Below, one piece after another: positions 8,602-16,838 of a stretch of 64,000 nt of DNA. A model generated the notes under the pieces. It did not search any database, was not told the DNA's origin, and was given only the letters and a program-made list of their open reading frames with translations. The position numbers and the translations under genes are program-made. Each line of letters opens with the position of its first letter. The first letter of the stretch is position 1. This DNA comes from Agromyces sp. ISL-38 (lineage in GTDB: Bacteria > Actinomycetota > Actinomycetes > Actinomycetales > Microbacteriaceae), in the NCBI RefSeq assembly GCF_018613935.1, contig NZ_JAGGPF010000009.1, forward strand, positions 523,880 to 587,879, written 5' to 3'.

Positions 8602-8682
8602 GGTGGTCGAGTAGCGCCGCTCAGCGTGTACCCCGGTGGTCGAGTAGCGCCGCGCTGCGCGCGGCGCTACTCGATCACCGGG
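8602..8682 (-). repeat. REP-like palindrome after metB
   Basis: A half copy starts at 8602. A full hairpin then has arms 8632-8655 and 8659-8682, 24 bases each with one mismatch, around a TGC loop. The core GTCGAGTAGCGCC is shared with the tandem repeats at 6144-6290. The hairpin begins four bases after the metB stop codon, so it may also end or stabilise that transcript. Confidence 0.8.
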
Positions 8683-8685
8683 CGG

Positions 8686-9855
8686 CTAGAGCCGCTCGAG
8701 CGCGCGATCGATGTCGTCGAGCAGGTCGTCGACGTCTTCGATGCCCACCGAGAGGCGCACGACCGACTCCGGCACCTCGGCCTCGGTGCCGCGCACCGAC
8801 GCGTGCGTCATCTCCGCGGGGTAGTTCACGAGTGACTCCACGCCGCCGAGCGACTCGGCGAGCTGGAACACCTCGGTCGACTCGGCGAACCTGCGCGCGG
8901 CCTCGCCGCCGCCCGCGAGCGCGATCGAGATCATGCCGCCGAAGCCCGACATCTGCCGCCCGGCGAGCTCGTGCCCGGGGTGCGACTCGAGGCCCGGGTA
9001 GTAGACGTGCTCGATGCCGGCGTGCTCCTCGAGTCGCCGCGCGATCGCGAGCGCGTTCTGGCTGTGCCGTTGCATCCTGATGCCGAGGGTCTTGATGCCG
9101 CGCGAGGTGAGGAACGCGTCGAACGGGCTGGAGACCGCACCTGCGGCGAACTGCGTGAAGGTCACGCGCTCGGCGAGCTCGTCCTGCCCTACGCCGAAGA
9201 CGAGGCCGCCGCCGATGATGTCGGAGTGGCCGCCCAGGTACTTCGTCGTGGAGTGAACGACGACGTCGGCGCCGAGCGCGAGCGGCTGCTGCAGCGCCGG
9301 CGACGCGAACGTGTTGTCGACGACGACGAGCACCCCCGCTTCGGAGCCGAGCTCGGCGAGCGCGGCGATGTCGGAGATCTTCATGAGCGGGTTCGACGGC
9401 GTCTCGACCCAGAGCACCTTCGTGGTGCCGAGCTCGATCGCGTCGCGCACGGCGCCGAGGTCGCTCGTGTCGACGGTCGTGTGACGGATGCCCCATGCGC
9501 CGAAGATCTTGCGGACGAGCCGGTGCGTGCCGCCGTACACGTCGTTGCCGATGACGACGTGATCGCCCGGCACGAGCACGGTGCGCAGCAGCGCGTCTTC
9601 GGCGGCGAGGCCCGACGCGAACGAGAGCCCATGCGCGCCGCCCTCGAGCGCGGCGAGCTGGGTCTCGAGCGCCGTGCGCGTGGGGTTGCCGCCGCGTGAG
9701 TACTCGTAGCCGCCGCGGAGCCCGCCGATGCCGTCTTGCACATACGTGGAGGTCAGGTAGACGGGCGGGATCACCGCGCCGGTCGTGGGGTCGAACTCCT
9801 GCCCCGCGTGGATCGCGCGGGTGTCGAACCCCTTCCAGAATTCAGGAGCGGTCAT
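8686..9855 (-). CDS. metB: Cystathionine gamma-synthase
   Basis: PLP enzyme of the Cys/Met metabolism family, 389 residues. The pyridoxal lysine is Lys205 in HSTTKYLGGHSD, with Asp180 (VVVDNTFASP) pairing with the cofactor. YEYSRGGNPTR (50-60) and the ESLGGVESLVNYPAEMTHAS region near the C-terminus match gamma-synthases and gamma-lyases. It probably makes cystathionine from an activated homoserine and cysteine; a gamma-lyase activity cannot be excluded. It lies 100 bases downstream of cystathionine beta-synthase, a pairing common in actinobacteria for moving sulfur between homocysteine and cysteine. A REP-like hairpin follows the stop. Confidence 0.9.
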   Translation of the reverse strand: MTAPEFWKGFDTRAIHAGQEFDPTTGAVIPPVYLTSTYVQDGIGGLRGGYEYSRGGNPTRTALETQLAALEGGAHGLSFASGLAAEDALLRTVLVPGDHVVIGNDVYGGTHRLVRKIFGAWGIRHTTVDTSDLGAVRDAIELGTTKVLWVETPSNPLMKISDIAALAELGSEAGVLVVVDNTFASPALQQPLALGADVVVHSTTKYLGGHSDIIGGGLVFGVGQDELAERVTFTQFAAGAVSSPFDAFLTSRGIKTLGIRMQRHSQNALAIARRLEEHAGIEHVYYPGLESHPGHELAGRQMSGFGGMISIALAGGGEAARRFAESTEVFQLAESLGGVESLVNYPAEMTHASVRGTEAEVPESVVRLSVGIEDVDDLLDDIDRALERL

Positions 9856-9947
9856 GCGTTGTCGTCACTTTCTCGTCAGTTGTGAAGCTTGGAAGGTTGA
9901 TTCAGCGGGTGAATCGAGCGGCGAGCGGCATCCGTTCCTGAATTCTG
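9836..9947. repeat. Paired inverted element with TTCCTGAATTC arms (locus 1)
   Basis: CAGAATTCAGGAGCGG (9836-9851) and CCGTTCCTGAATTCTG (9932-9947) are inverted copies with 15 of 16 bases matching and 80 bases between. The left arm lies in the first codons of metB, the right arm just before the end of the cbs gene. A second pair with the same core and size is at 42882-42998. It could be a regulator site pair or a small non-coding repeat. Confidence 0.6.
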
Positions 9948-9955
9948 AAACTCGG

Positions 9956-11323
9956 TCAGGCCGAGAGGTAGGTGAGCAGGTCGGAGCGGGTGATGACGCC
10001 GAGCGCCTTGCCGCCGTCGGTGACGAGCATCGCGGGCGTCGTCGTGAAGGCGCTGCGCGCCGCGGCGACGGGCTCGTTCACGCCGATGAGCGGCAGCGGC
10101 TCCCCCACGACGCTCGACACCTTGTCGGTGAGCTTCGCCTGCCCCGAGAAGACGAGCTCGAGCAGCTCCTCCTCATGCAGCGCGCCGGCGATCTCGCCGA
10201 GCACGACGGGCGGCTCCGCCGACAGCACGAGCAGTTGCGAGACCCCCGACGCGGTCATCGTGTCGATGGCCTCGCGGATCGTGTCGTTCGGGTGCACGTA
10301 GACGAGTGGCGGCATCCGATCGGCCTTGGCGCCGAGGAGCTGTGCGATCGTGTGCCCTGCGGGGGCGTTCGAGAAGCCGTAGGCGCGCAGCCACTTGTCG
10401 TTGAAGATCTTGCCGAGGTAGCCGCGGCCGCCGTCGGGCAGCAGCACCACGAAGACATCGTCGGGCCCAGCGGATGCGGCGGCCTTGAGCGCCGCGACCA
10501 CGGCCATGCCGCTCGAGCCGCCCACGAGGATGCCCTCCTCGCGTGCGAGGCGACGCGTCATCTCGAACGACTCGGCGTCGCTGACCGCGATGATCTCGTG
10601 CGGCACGGTGGGGTCGTAGGCCGCCGGCCAGAAGTCCTCGCCGACGCCCTCGACGAGGTAGGGCCGACCGGTGCCGCCCGAGTAGACGGAGCCCTCGGGG
10701 TCGGCGCCGATGATGCGCACCGAGTCGCCCGACACCTCGCGCAGGTAGCGCCCGGCGCCGGTGATCGTGCCGCCCGTGCCGACGCCGGCGACGAAGTGCG
10801 TGACCTTGCCGTCGGTGTCGCGCCAGATCTCTGGTCCGGTGGTCTCGTAGTGCGAGCGCGGGCCGTTGGGGTTGGAGTACTGGTCGGGCTTGAATGCGCC
10901 GGGAATCTCGCGCGCGAGCCGGTCGGAGACCCCGTAATAGGACTCGGGGCTGTCGGGCGCGACCGCCGAGGGCGTCACGACGACCTCGGCGCCATAGGCC
11001 GTGAGCACGTTGCGCTTGTCTTCACCGACCTTGTCGGGGCACACGAACACGCAACGGTAGCCGCGCTGCTGCGCGACGAGCGCGAGACCCACGCCGGTGT
11101 TGCCCGAGGTGGGCTCGACGATCGTGCCGCCGGGCTTCAGCTTGCCCTCCGCCTCGGCCGCGTCGATGATGCGCTCGGCGATGCGGTCTTTCGAGGAGCC
11201 GCCGGGGTTGAAGTATTCGAGCTTCACGAGCACCGTGGCATCCGTGACCCCCTCGGTCACCCGATGGAGCTTCACGAGCGGGGTGTCGCCGACCAGGTCG
11301 ACGATGGTCTCTGCGTACTTCAT
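9956..11323 (-). CDS. cbs: Cystathionine beta-synthase
   Basis: PLP enzyme joining serine (or O-acetylserine) and homocysteine to cystathionine, 455 residues. The N-terminal two thirds are the fold-type II catalytic domain, with the pyridoxal lysine Lys45 in GGSSKDRIAER and PTSGNTGVGLAL at 71-82. VGTGGTITGAGRYL and GGSSGMAVVAAL follow. The last 110 or so residues form a pair of CBS domains (VYVHPNDTIREAIDTM; ITRSDLLTYLSA) that bind adenosyl ligands in relatives. This tail separates it from plain cysteine synthases. It is upstream of metB on the same strand and has a recognisable promoter. Confidence 0.92.
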   Translation of the reverse strand: MKYAETIVDLVGDTPLVKLHRVTEGVTDATVLVKLEYFNPGGSSKDRIAERIIDAAEAEGKLKPGGTIVEPTSGNTGVGLALVAQQRGYRCVFVCPDKVGEDKRNVLTAYGAEVVVTPSAVAPDSPESYYGVSDRLAREIPGAFKPDQYSNPNGPRSHYETTGPEIWRDTDGKVTHFVAGVGTGGTITGAGRYLREVSGDSVRIIGADPEGSVYSGGTGRPYLVEGVGEDFWPAAYDPTVPHEIIAVSDAESFEMTRRLAREEGILVGGSSGMAVVAALKAAASAGPDDVFVVLLPDGGRGYLGKIFNDKWLRAYGFSNAPAGHTIAQLLGAKADRMPPLVYVHPNDTIREAIDTMTASGVSQLLVLSAEPPVVLGEIAGALHEEELLELVFSGQAKLTDKVSSVVGEPLPLIGVNEPVAAARSAFTTTPAMLVTDGGKALGVITRSDLLTYLSA

Positions 11324-11453
11324 GCGGTGTCCTTCGGTAGTCGACTCGCGCGCCGCCCATCCGGCGGCGTGGCGGATACGGGCGAGCGGTCGGGCGTGCG
11401 GGGTCGGGCGACTTCGGCGTCAGCGACAACACAGCGAGAGGACCACGCCGCCA

Positions 11454-11483
11454 ACTCTAGTCGCGGGGCCCGCGCGCTGTCAC
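11454..11483 (-). promoter_or_regulatory. Probable cbs promoter
   Basis: On the minus strand GTGACA (11483-11478) and TAGAGT (11459-11454) are separated by 18 bases, a good actinobacterial housekeeping layout. The untranslated leader to the cbs ATG would be about 125 bases. Confidence 0.45.
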
Positions 11484-11554
11484 TCGACCCGGAACGGCCG
11501 GGCGACTGGGAATGCACTGTGAAGAAAGCCCGTCGCGGAGGAGATTCGAGGTGG

Positions 11555-11568
11555 CATACGTTCGTATG
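11555..11568. promoter_or_regulatory. Perfect palindrome before the DUF3105 gene
   Basis: CATACGTTCGTATG has 6-base arms around TT. It ends 32 bases before the DUF3105 start, in the divergent spacer with cbs, where a repressor could act. No related copy was seen elsewhere in the window. Confidence 0.35.
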
Positions 11569-11600
11569 GTTGCATCCCCACGATCGAGAGAGGCCTCCGC

Positions 11601-12278
11601 GTGAGCGCGACCCCGCCCGTTCCCCCGTCCGCCAAGAACCTCAGCGTCAAGCAGCAGCGCGCCGAACAGCGCGCGAAGAAGCTCGAGGAGTACCGCAAGC
11701 GCGAGGAGCGCTCGAAGCGCAACCGTCGCATCGGCATCGGGGCCGCGATCGTCGGCGGACTCGCCGTCGTCGCGTTGCTCGTGACGTCGATCGTGCTCAC
11801 GCCGCAGCCCGCCGCCTACAGCGCCGGCGGCACGGGCGCCGAGGTCGAGGGTGTTCAGACCTTCGAGAACGAGTCGGCGCACGTCGAGGGGGTCGTCGAC
11901 TACCCGCAGACACCGCCGACCGGCGGCGAGCACAACCAGGTGTGGCTGAACTGCGGCATCTACACCGAGCCCGTGCCGAACGAGAACGCCGTGCACTCGA
12001 TGGAGCATGGCGCGATCTGGGTCACCTACGACCCGTCGCTCGCCGACGACGAGCTTGCCGCGCTGCGCGCGAAGCTGCCGTCGACCTACGTGATCCTCTC
12101 GCCGTTCGAGGGCCTGCCCTCGCCGATCGTGCTGAGCGGCTGGAACACCCAGCTGCAGGTCGAAGATGCCGACGACGAGCGCATCGCCGCGTTCTTCGAG
12201 GAGTATTGGAAGAGCCAGAACGTGCCCGAGCCCGGCGCCCTCTGCACGGGCGGCATCGACGGGCCCGGCAAGGCGTGA
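11601..12278 (+). CDS. DUF3105 membrane-anchored protein
   Basis: A 225-residue protein starting at GTG 11601 after GAGAGAGG. A Lys/Arg-rich, probably helical N-terminus (KQQRAEQRAKKLEEYRKREE) precedes one membrane helix (GIGAAIVGGLAVVALLVTSI). The remaining outside domain holds GGEHNQVWLNCGIYTEPV and NAVHSMEHGAIWVTYDP, the DUF3105 hallmark with conserved His and Cys residues that could bind a metal. The function is unknown. Its stop overlaps the GTG of the DUF305 gene (GTGA), so the two should be made together; the pairing is common in actinobacteria. Confidence 0.85.
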   Translation: MSATPPVPPSAKNLSVKQQRAEQRAKKLEEYRKREERSKRNRRIGIGAAIVGGLAVVALLVTSIVLTPQPAAYSAGGTGAEVEGVQTFENESAHVEGVVDYPQTPPTGGEHNQVWLNCGIYTEPVPNENAVHSMEHGAIWVTYDPSLADDELAALRAKLPSTYVILSPFEGLPSPIVLSGWNTQLQVEDADDERIAAFFEEYWKSQNVPEPGALCTGGIDGPGKA

Positions 12279-12934
12279 CCGAACCCGCGGGCCGCGCGGG
12301 CCGGGGCGCTCGCGTGGCCGTGCTCGTCGCGGCATCCGTCGCCCTCGCCGTCGTGGCGATCGTGGCCTTCTCGATCGGCCGGCTCTCGACCCTCGCCGAC
12401 CCGACACCCGTCGACTCGAGCGCCGAAGCCGGGTTCGCTCGCGACATGCAGGTGCATCACCTGCAGGGCGTCGAGCTCGCGATGATCGTGCGCGACGCCA
12501 CCGACGACCCTGAGGTGCGGCTGCTCGCCTACGACATCGCGACGACCCAGTCGCAGCAGGCCGGGCAGATGTACGGCTGGCTCAGCACATGGGGCCTGTC
12601 GCAAGCCGGCGGAGCGTCGTCGATGACCTGGATGTCGCGACCCGCCGAGGGCCAAGAGCACGACTCGCATGCGGCGACGCACCCGGCCGGCGCACCGATG
12701 CCCGGACTTGCGACCCCGGCGCAGATCGAGGAGCTTCGCGCGTCGACCGGCGTCGACGCCGAACGCCGGTTCCTCGAGCTGATGATCGTGCATCACCAGG
12801 GCGCGGTCGAGATGGCCGAGGCCGTGCTCGCGCGCTCCTCGCGCGACGTGGTGGTGAATCTCGCGACCTCGATCGTCGCCAGCCAGACCTCCGAGATCGA
12901 ACTCATGGAGGCCATGCTCCACGAGCGCAGCTGA
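12275..12934 (+). CDS. DUF305 ferritin-like protein
   Basis: A 219-residue protein starting at GTG 12275 inside the stop of the upstream gene. An N-terminal helix (VAVLVAASVALAVVAIVAFSIG) anchors or exports it. Two helical half-repeats carry the DUF305 marks FARDMQVHHLQGVELAMIV and ELMIVHHQGAVEMAEAVL, each with paired histidines and nearby methionines. A His/Met-containing loop (EGQEHDSHAATHPAGAPM) lies between them. Family members are often found with copper-handling genes, but no copper gene is adjacent here, so metal binding is only suggested. Confidence 0.87.
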   Translation: MTEPAGRAGRGARVAVLVAASVALAVVAIVAFSIGRLSTLADPTPVDSSAEAGFARDMQVHHLQGVELAMIVRDATDDPEVRLLAYDIATTQSQQAGQMYGWLSTWGLSQAGGASSMTWMSRPAEGQEHDSHAATHPAGAPMPGLATPAQIEELRASTGVDAERRFLELMIVHHQGAVEMAEAVLARSSRDVVVNLATSIVASQTSEIELMEAMLHERS

Positions 12935-12971
12935 GCCTCGCCGGGCGCTCCTCACTGCCCCAGCGCGGGAC

Positions 12972-14909
12972 TCAGGTCTCGAGCACTGGTCGCTCGGCCT
13001 GCTGGCGGTAGAGCGAGGCGTAGACGCCCTCGGCCCCCACGAGCTCGGCGTGCGTACCCCGTTCGACGATCCTGCCTCCGGCGATGACGAAGATCACGTC
13101 GGCGGCCACGACCGTCGACAGGCGGTGCGCGATCGCGATGGTCGTGCGCCCGCGCGCGGCGTCGTCGAGCGCCTCTTGCACGACGCGCTCCGAGATCGTG
13201 TCGAGCGCGCTCGTCGCCTCGTCGAGCACGAGCACCGCGGGATCCTTCAGCATCACTCGGGCGATCGCGATGCGCTGCTTCTCGCCGCCCGAGAGCCGGT
13301 ATCCGCGTTCGCCCACCACGGTGTCGTAGCCGTCGGGGAACGAGGCGATGGTCTCGTGGATATTGGCGGCCCGCGCGGCGGCCTCGACCTCGGCGTCGGT
13401 CGCGTCGGGCTTCGCGTAGCGCAGGTTCTCGCCGATCGTGGCGTGGAAGAGGTAGGTCTCCTGGCTCACGATGCCGATGTTCGAGATGAGCGACTCCTGG
13501 CGGAGCTCTCGCACATCGACCCCGGCGAAGCGCACCGAGCCGGCGGATGCCTCGTACAGCCGCGGCACGAGGTAGGAGACCGTCGTCTTGCCGGCTCCGC
13601 TCGGTCCGACGAACGCCGCGAACTGGCCGGGCTCGATCGCGAAGCTCACGCTGTCGAGGGTCGGACGCGAGTCGCCATCGGTGTCGGGGTAGCGGAAGCT
13701 GACGTCGTGGAACTCGACGCGCCCGAGCGATCCGTCGGCGGGAACCTCGCGGGCGTCGGGGCGGTCGATGATCGCCGGCTTCAGGTCGAGGTACTCGAAG
13801 ATCCGCGCGAAGAGCGCGCTCGACGTCTGCAGGTCGAGCGCGACGCGCATGAGGCCCATGAGGGGGAAGAGGAGTCGAGCCTGCACGGTCGTGAACGCGA
13901 CGATCGTTCCCGCCGTGACATCCGCTGCCCCGCCCGTGATGAGCCAGCCCGCTACCAGGTAGACGATCGCCGGGATCGACGACATGAAGATGTTCACCAT
14001 CGCGAAGAACCACTGGCCGGTCATCTGCTGCCTGACCTGCAGGGCGATCTGGTTGCGGTTCTCGCCGGCATAACGATCGATCTCGCTGCCCTGCCGGGTG
14101 AAGCTCTTCGAGAGCAGGATGCCCGAGACCGAGAGAGTCTCCTGCGTGATCGCCGTCATCTCGGAGAGCGACTCCTGGGTCTTGCCTGCGATGCGCGCCC
14201 GCACCTGCCCCACGCGACGCTGCGCGATCACCATGATGGGCATGAGCACGAGCGCGATCACCGTGAGCTGCCAGTTCAGGATCACCATCGCGACGAACGC
14301 CGAGATCACCGTGACGGTGTTGCCGAGCACGCTCGAGACGGTGTTCGTCAGCACGCTGGCGACCCCGCCGACGTCGTTCTGCAGGCGGGACTGGATGACG
14401 CCCGTCTTCGTGCGCGTGAAGAAGCTGAGCTCCATCGACTGCAGGTGCGTGAACAGGCGCACGCGCAGCGCCCCCATCACCTTGTTGCCGATCGTCGCGG
14501 TGAGCCAGGTCTGCCACACTCCGAGCAGCGCCGAGACGATGTACACGCTGATCATCGCGGTGACGAGGCCCGTGAGCACCGGCACGTTCGGGCCGCCCTC
14601 GGGGAACAGCCCGTCGTCGAAGGCGCGCTGTGTGAGGAGCGGCGGAACGACGCTGAGCGCCGCGCCCACGAGCACGAGGACGCCCGTGGTGATGAGCGCG
14701 ACCTTGTGCGGGGCGAACAGCTCGCTGATGCGGCGCAGCAGGTTCGGGATCTTCGGCGCTTCGGCGTTGGCCGCGCGCTGCGCCTCTTCGTCGGCCGAGC
14801 CGATCCGGCGTCCGCCGCCGGGGACGCCACCGCCGCCCGGGCCGCCCGGGCCATGCGTCGCGGCACCGCCGCCGCGGCCGCCGCCGCCACGCCCGTCGAC
14901 ATTGCTCAT
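12972..14909 (-). CDS. ABC exporter, fused permease and ATPase
   Basis: A 645-residue half-transporter. A Gly-rich, disordered N-terminus of about 60 residues precedes six membrane helices ([20 protein letters not shown] onward) with the coupling segment [19 protein letters not shown]. The C-terminal nucleotide-binding domain has Walker [10 protein letters not shown], signature [13 protein letters not shown], Walker [13 protein letters not shown] and the switch AHRLSTV. It must dimerise to work and should export a lipid, drug or peptide. It stands alone, converging on the DUF305 gene with 37 bases between. Confidence 0.9.
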   Translation of the reverse strand: MSNVDGRGGGGRGGGAATHGPGGPGGGGVPGGGRRIGSADEEAQRAANAEAPKIPNLLRRISELFAPHKVALITTGVLVLVGAALSVVPPLLTQRAFDDGLFPEGGPNVPVLTGLVTAMISVYIVSALLGVWQTWLTATIGNKVMGALRVRLFTHLQSMELSFFTRTKTGVIQSRLQNDVGGVASVLTNTVSSVLGNTVTVISAFVAMVILNWQLTVIALVLMPIMVIAQRRVGQVRARIAGKTQESLSEMTAITQETLSVSGILLSKSFTRQGSEIDRYAGENRNQIALQVRQQMTGQWFFAMVNIFMSSIPAIVYLVAGWLITGGAADVTAGTIVAFTTVQARLLFPLMGLMRVALDLQTSSALFARIFEYLDLKPAIIDRPDAREVPADGSLGRVEFHDVSFRYPDTDGDSRPTLDSVSFAIEPGQFAAFVGPSGAGKTTVSYLVPRLYEASAGSVRFAGVDVRELRQESLISNIGIVSQETYLFHATIGENLRYAKPDATDAEVEAAARAANIHETIASFPDGYDTVVGERGYRLSGGEKQRIAIARVMLKDPAVLVLDEATSALDTISERVVQEALDDAARGRTTIAIAHRLSTVVAADVIFVIAGGRIVERGTHAELVGAEGVYASLYRQQAERPVLET

Positions 14910-15121
14910 GGATTCACCCTAAGCCGGTGAACGAGGGTGACGGCCGGGGGAAAGTACCCCGAATGGGGCCGTTCGCTCTCCGCGTGACGGGAGTAGCTTG
15001 GGCAGAACCCGAAGAAATCTCGACACGGCGACAGCCCGCCCCCGATCACCCGTAACTCATACCCGTTTCGTCAGAGAGCCATCCGAGGTTCACCGACGAC
15101 GCCTCCCCGGTAAGGAGGCCC

Positions 15122-16645
15122 ATGCAGGAGTCACCCGAAGACCCCTCTGGGATCTCATGGCGAACGATCGCCCGCGAATGCGGATCGGCCCTGCGCACGC
15201 GCATCAGTGCGGAACCTGAGCAGTCCTGGTCCCGTGACCCCGCGAAGCTGCTCGCACTCGCGGGCGGCTTCCGCGCCGCCGGGGCATCGAACCCGTATGC
15301 AGCCGAGCCGTACCTCGACGCTGCCGACGCGCTGCTGGCGGATGGCGCCGCCGACCCGGGTTTCGGCGTGCTCGCCTCGGTGCTGCGGTCGGTCACGATG
15401 CGCGAGCTCGGGCGCCACTCCGCGGCGCGCAGCCTCCTGCGAACGGCCAGCGCCTCGCTCGCAACGGCCGAGCTCTCGTTCAGCGACCGGATCGAACTGA
15501 GTGCCCTCGTCGTCATGCACGAGGGCTTCTGCGAGCTGCAGCGAGGCGACCTCGACTCGGCACGCAGAACGCTCGTGCGCGGCCTGCGTCTGGCCGGCGA
15601 CCGCACCGCGCCCGCCCTGCTCGCCGAGGGATACGGATGCACCGCGCTCATCGAACTGCGCACCGGCAGTCTCCGCGACGCCGAGGCGACCATCACCCGA
15701 GCGCTCGACATCGCCCGATCCGCCGAACTCGGGAACGAGCCGTGCACGGCACCCGCGAGGCTCGCGCAGGCCTCCCTGGCCATCGAGCGCGGACAACTCG
15801 AGGGCGTGGGCGATCGCCTCGCCGAACTCGCCCGGGACACCGCCGGCACCGAGTACGAACCGCTCGTGCTCGCCGTGACCAGCGTCTTCCACGAGTCCGT
15901 CGGCGCCGACGACGAGGCGATGGACGACCTGCAGGAGTTGCAGCTCGTGATCCGCGACTGGGAGTCGCCGAGCTTTCCCCGCACGCTGCACGACTACGGG
16001 CGAGTGGGGCTCCTCGTGCGGCACCAGGAGACGGCGACCGCACGCGCGCAGCTCACACGACTCGAACCGGATGCCACCCACTCCCGGTGCCCCGCTGCCT
16101 GGTCGGCGCGAATCGCGCTCGACACGGGCGACTACGCCGGTGCGATCGAGCTCACCACCCCGTGCCTCGCGATGGGCGACACGCATGCGCCCCGCACGGC
16201 GACGCTCGCGAACCTCGCGAACGCGGCCGCGCACGACCTGCTCGGTGACATCAAGACCGCCGACACGCTCTTCGCGCGCGCCCTCCTGCTCGCCTCCTCT
16301 GCCGGGCTCGTGCGACCGTTCGGCTTCCTGCCACGACAGCATCTCACCCAGCTCGTCGAGCGGGCCAAGAGCATGACGCAGCCGCAGCACGTGCGGCGGA
16401 TGCTCGAGCAGATCTCTGCGAGGCTCACCGACGATCACGCGGATGGCGCTGCCGTGCTGAGCCCGCGGGAGCACATCGTGCTCGAGCGACTCGTCGAGGG
16501 CGACACGCAGCAGCGCATCTCCTTCGAGCTCTCGGTGTCGCCTAACACCGTGAAGACGCAGCTGCGCAGCATCTACCGCAAGCTCGGAGTGACCACCCGG
16601 GACGGCGCGGTGCAGCGCGCGCGTACCCTCGGAATCATCGGCTGA
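15122..16645 (+). CDS. LuxR-type regulator with helical-repeat sensor region
   Basis: A 507-residue cytosolic protein after a strong GTAAGGAGG ribosome site. The first 430 residues are alpha-helical, TPR-like repeats with no nucleotide-binding motif, so it is not a full MalT/LAL ATPase. The C-terminal 65 residues are a LuxR/GerE helix-turn-helix (LSPREHIVLERLVEGDTQQR, then SVSPNTVKTQLRSIYRKLGV). It probably binds an unknown signal or partner. It lies 193 bases upstream of a LAxTG surface protein in the same direction. Direct repeats between them make that gene a candidate target. Confidence 0.82.
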   Translation: MQESPEDPSGISWRTIARECGSALRTRISAEPEQSWSRDPAKLLALAGGFRAAGASNPYAAEPYLDAADALLADGAADPGFGVLASVLRSVTMRELGRHSAARSLLRTASASLATAELSFSDRIELSALVVMHEGFCELQRGDLDSARRTLVRGLRLAGDRTAPALLAEGYGCTALIELRTGSLRDAEATITRALDIARSAELGNEPCTAPARLAQASLAIERGQLEGVGDRLAELARDTAGTEYEPLVLAVTSVFHESVGADDEAMDDLQELQLVIRDWESPSFPRTLHDYGRVGLLVRHQETATARAQLTRLEPDATHSRCPAAWSARIALDTGDYAGAIELTTPCLAMGDTHAPRTATLANLANAAAHDLLGDIKTADTLFARALLLASSAGLVRPFGFLPRQHLTQLVERAKSMTQPQHVRRMLEQISARLTDDHADGAAVLSPREHIVLERLVEGDTQQRISFELSVSPNTVKTQLRSIYRKLGVTTRDGAVQRARTLGIIG

Positions 16646-16718
16646 CACGTCTCGCGCCCACCGCGCTGTTTCGGCGGGCTCGCGCGCTCGGAACTTTCGG
16701 TTCACCCGTTCAGGATCA

Positions 16719-16766
16719 TCACAGGTTCACCCCCCGGTCACCATTCGAAGCTCTCACAGGTCACCC
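16719..16766 (+). promoter_or_regulatory. Direct repeats before the surface-protein gene
   Basis: TCACAGGTTCACCC (16719-16732) and TCACAGGTCACCC (16754-16766) are near-identical and 35 bases apart; a third partial copy, GGTTCACCCGTTCAGG, lies just upstream. About three helical turns of spacing suggests a regulator site, perhaps for the LuxR protein encoded next door. Confidence 0.35.
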
Positions 16767-16838
16767 GTCGGGTGGTGCTTGCATGAGCCCAGTATGGCCA
16801 CCCGAGCCATCGATCCTGTCAGAAGGAGGGGGACACCG

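Noticed and set aside
9785..12934. A plus-strand open frame of over 1000 codons covering metB and cbs
   Set aside because: Most of it is the antisense of metB and cbs, which have clear motifs on the other strand. High GC makes long spurious open frames; only its end, from GTG 12275, is the real DUF305 gene.
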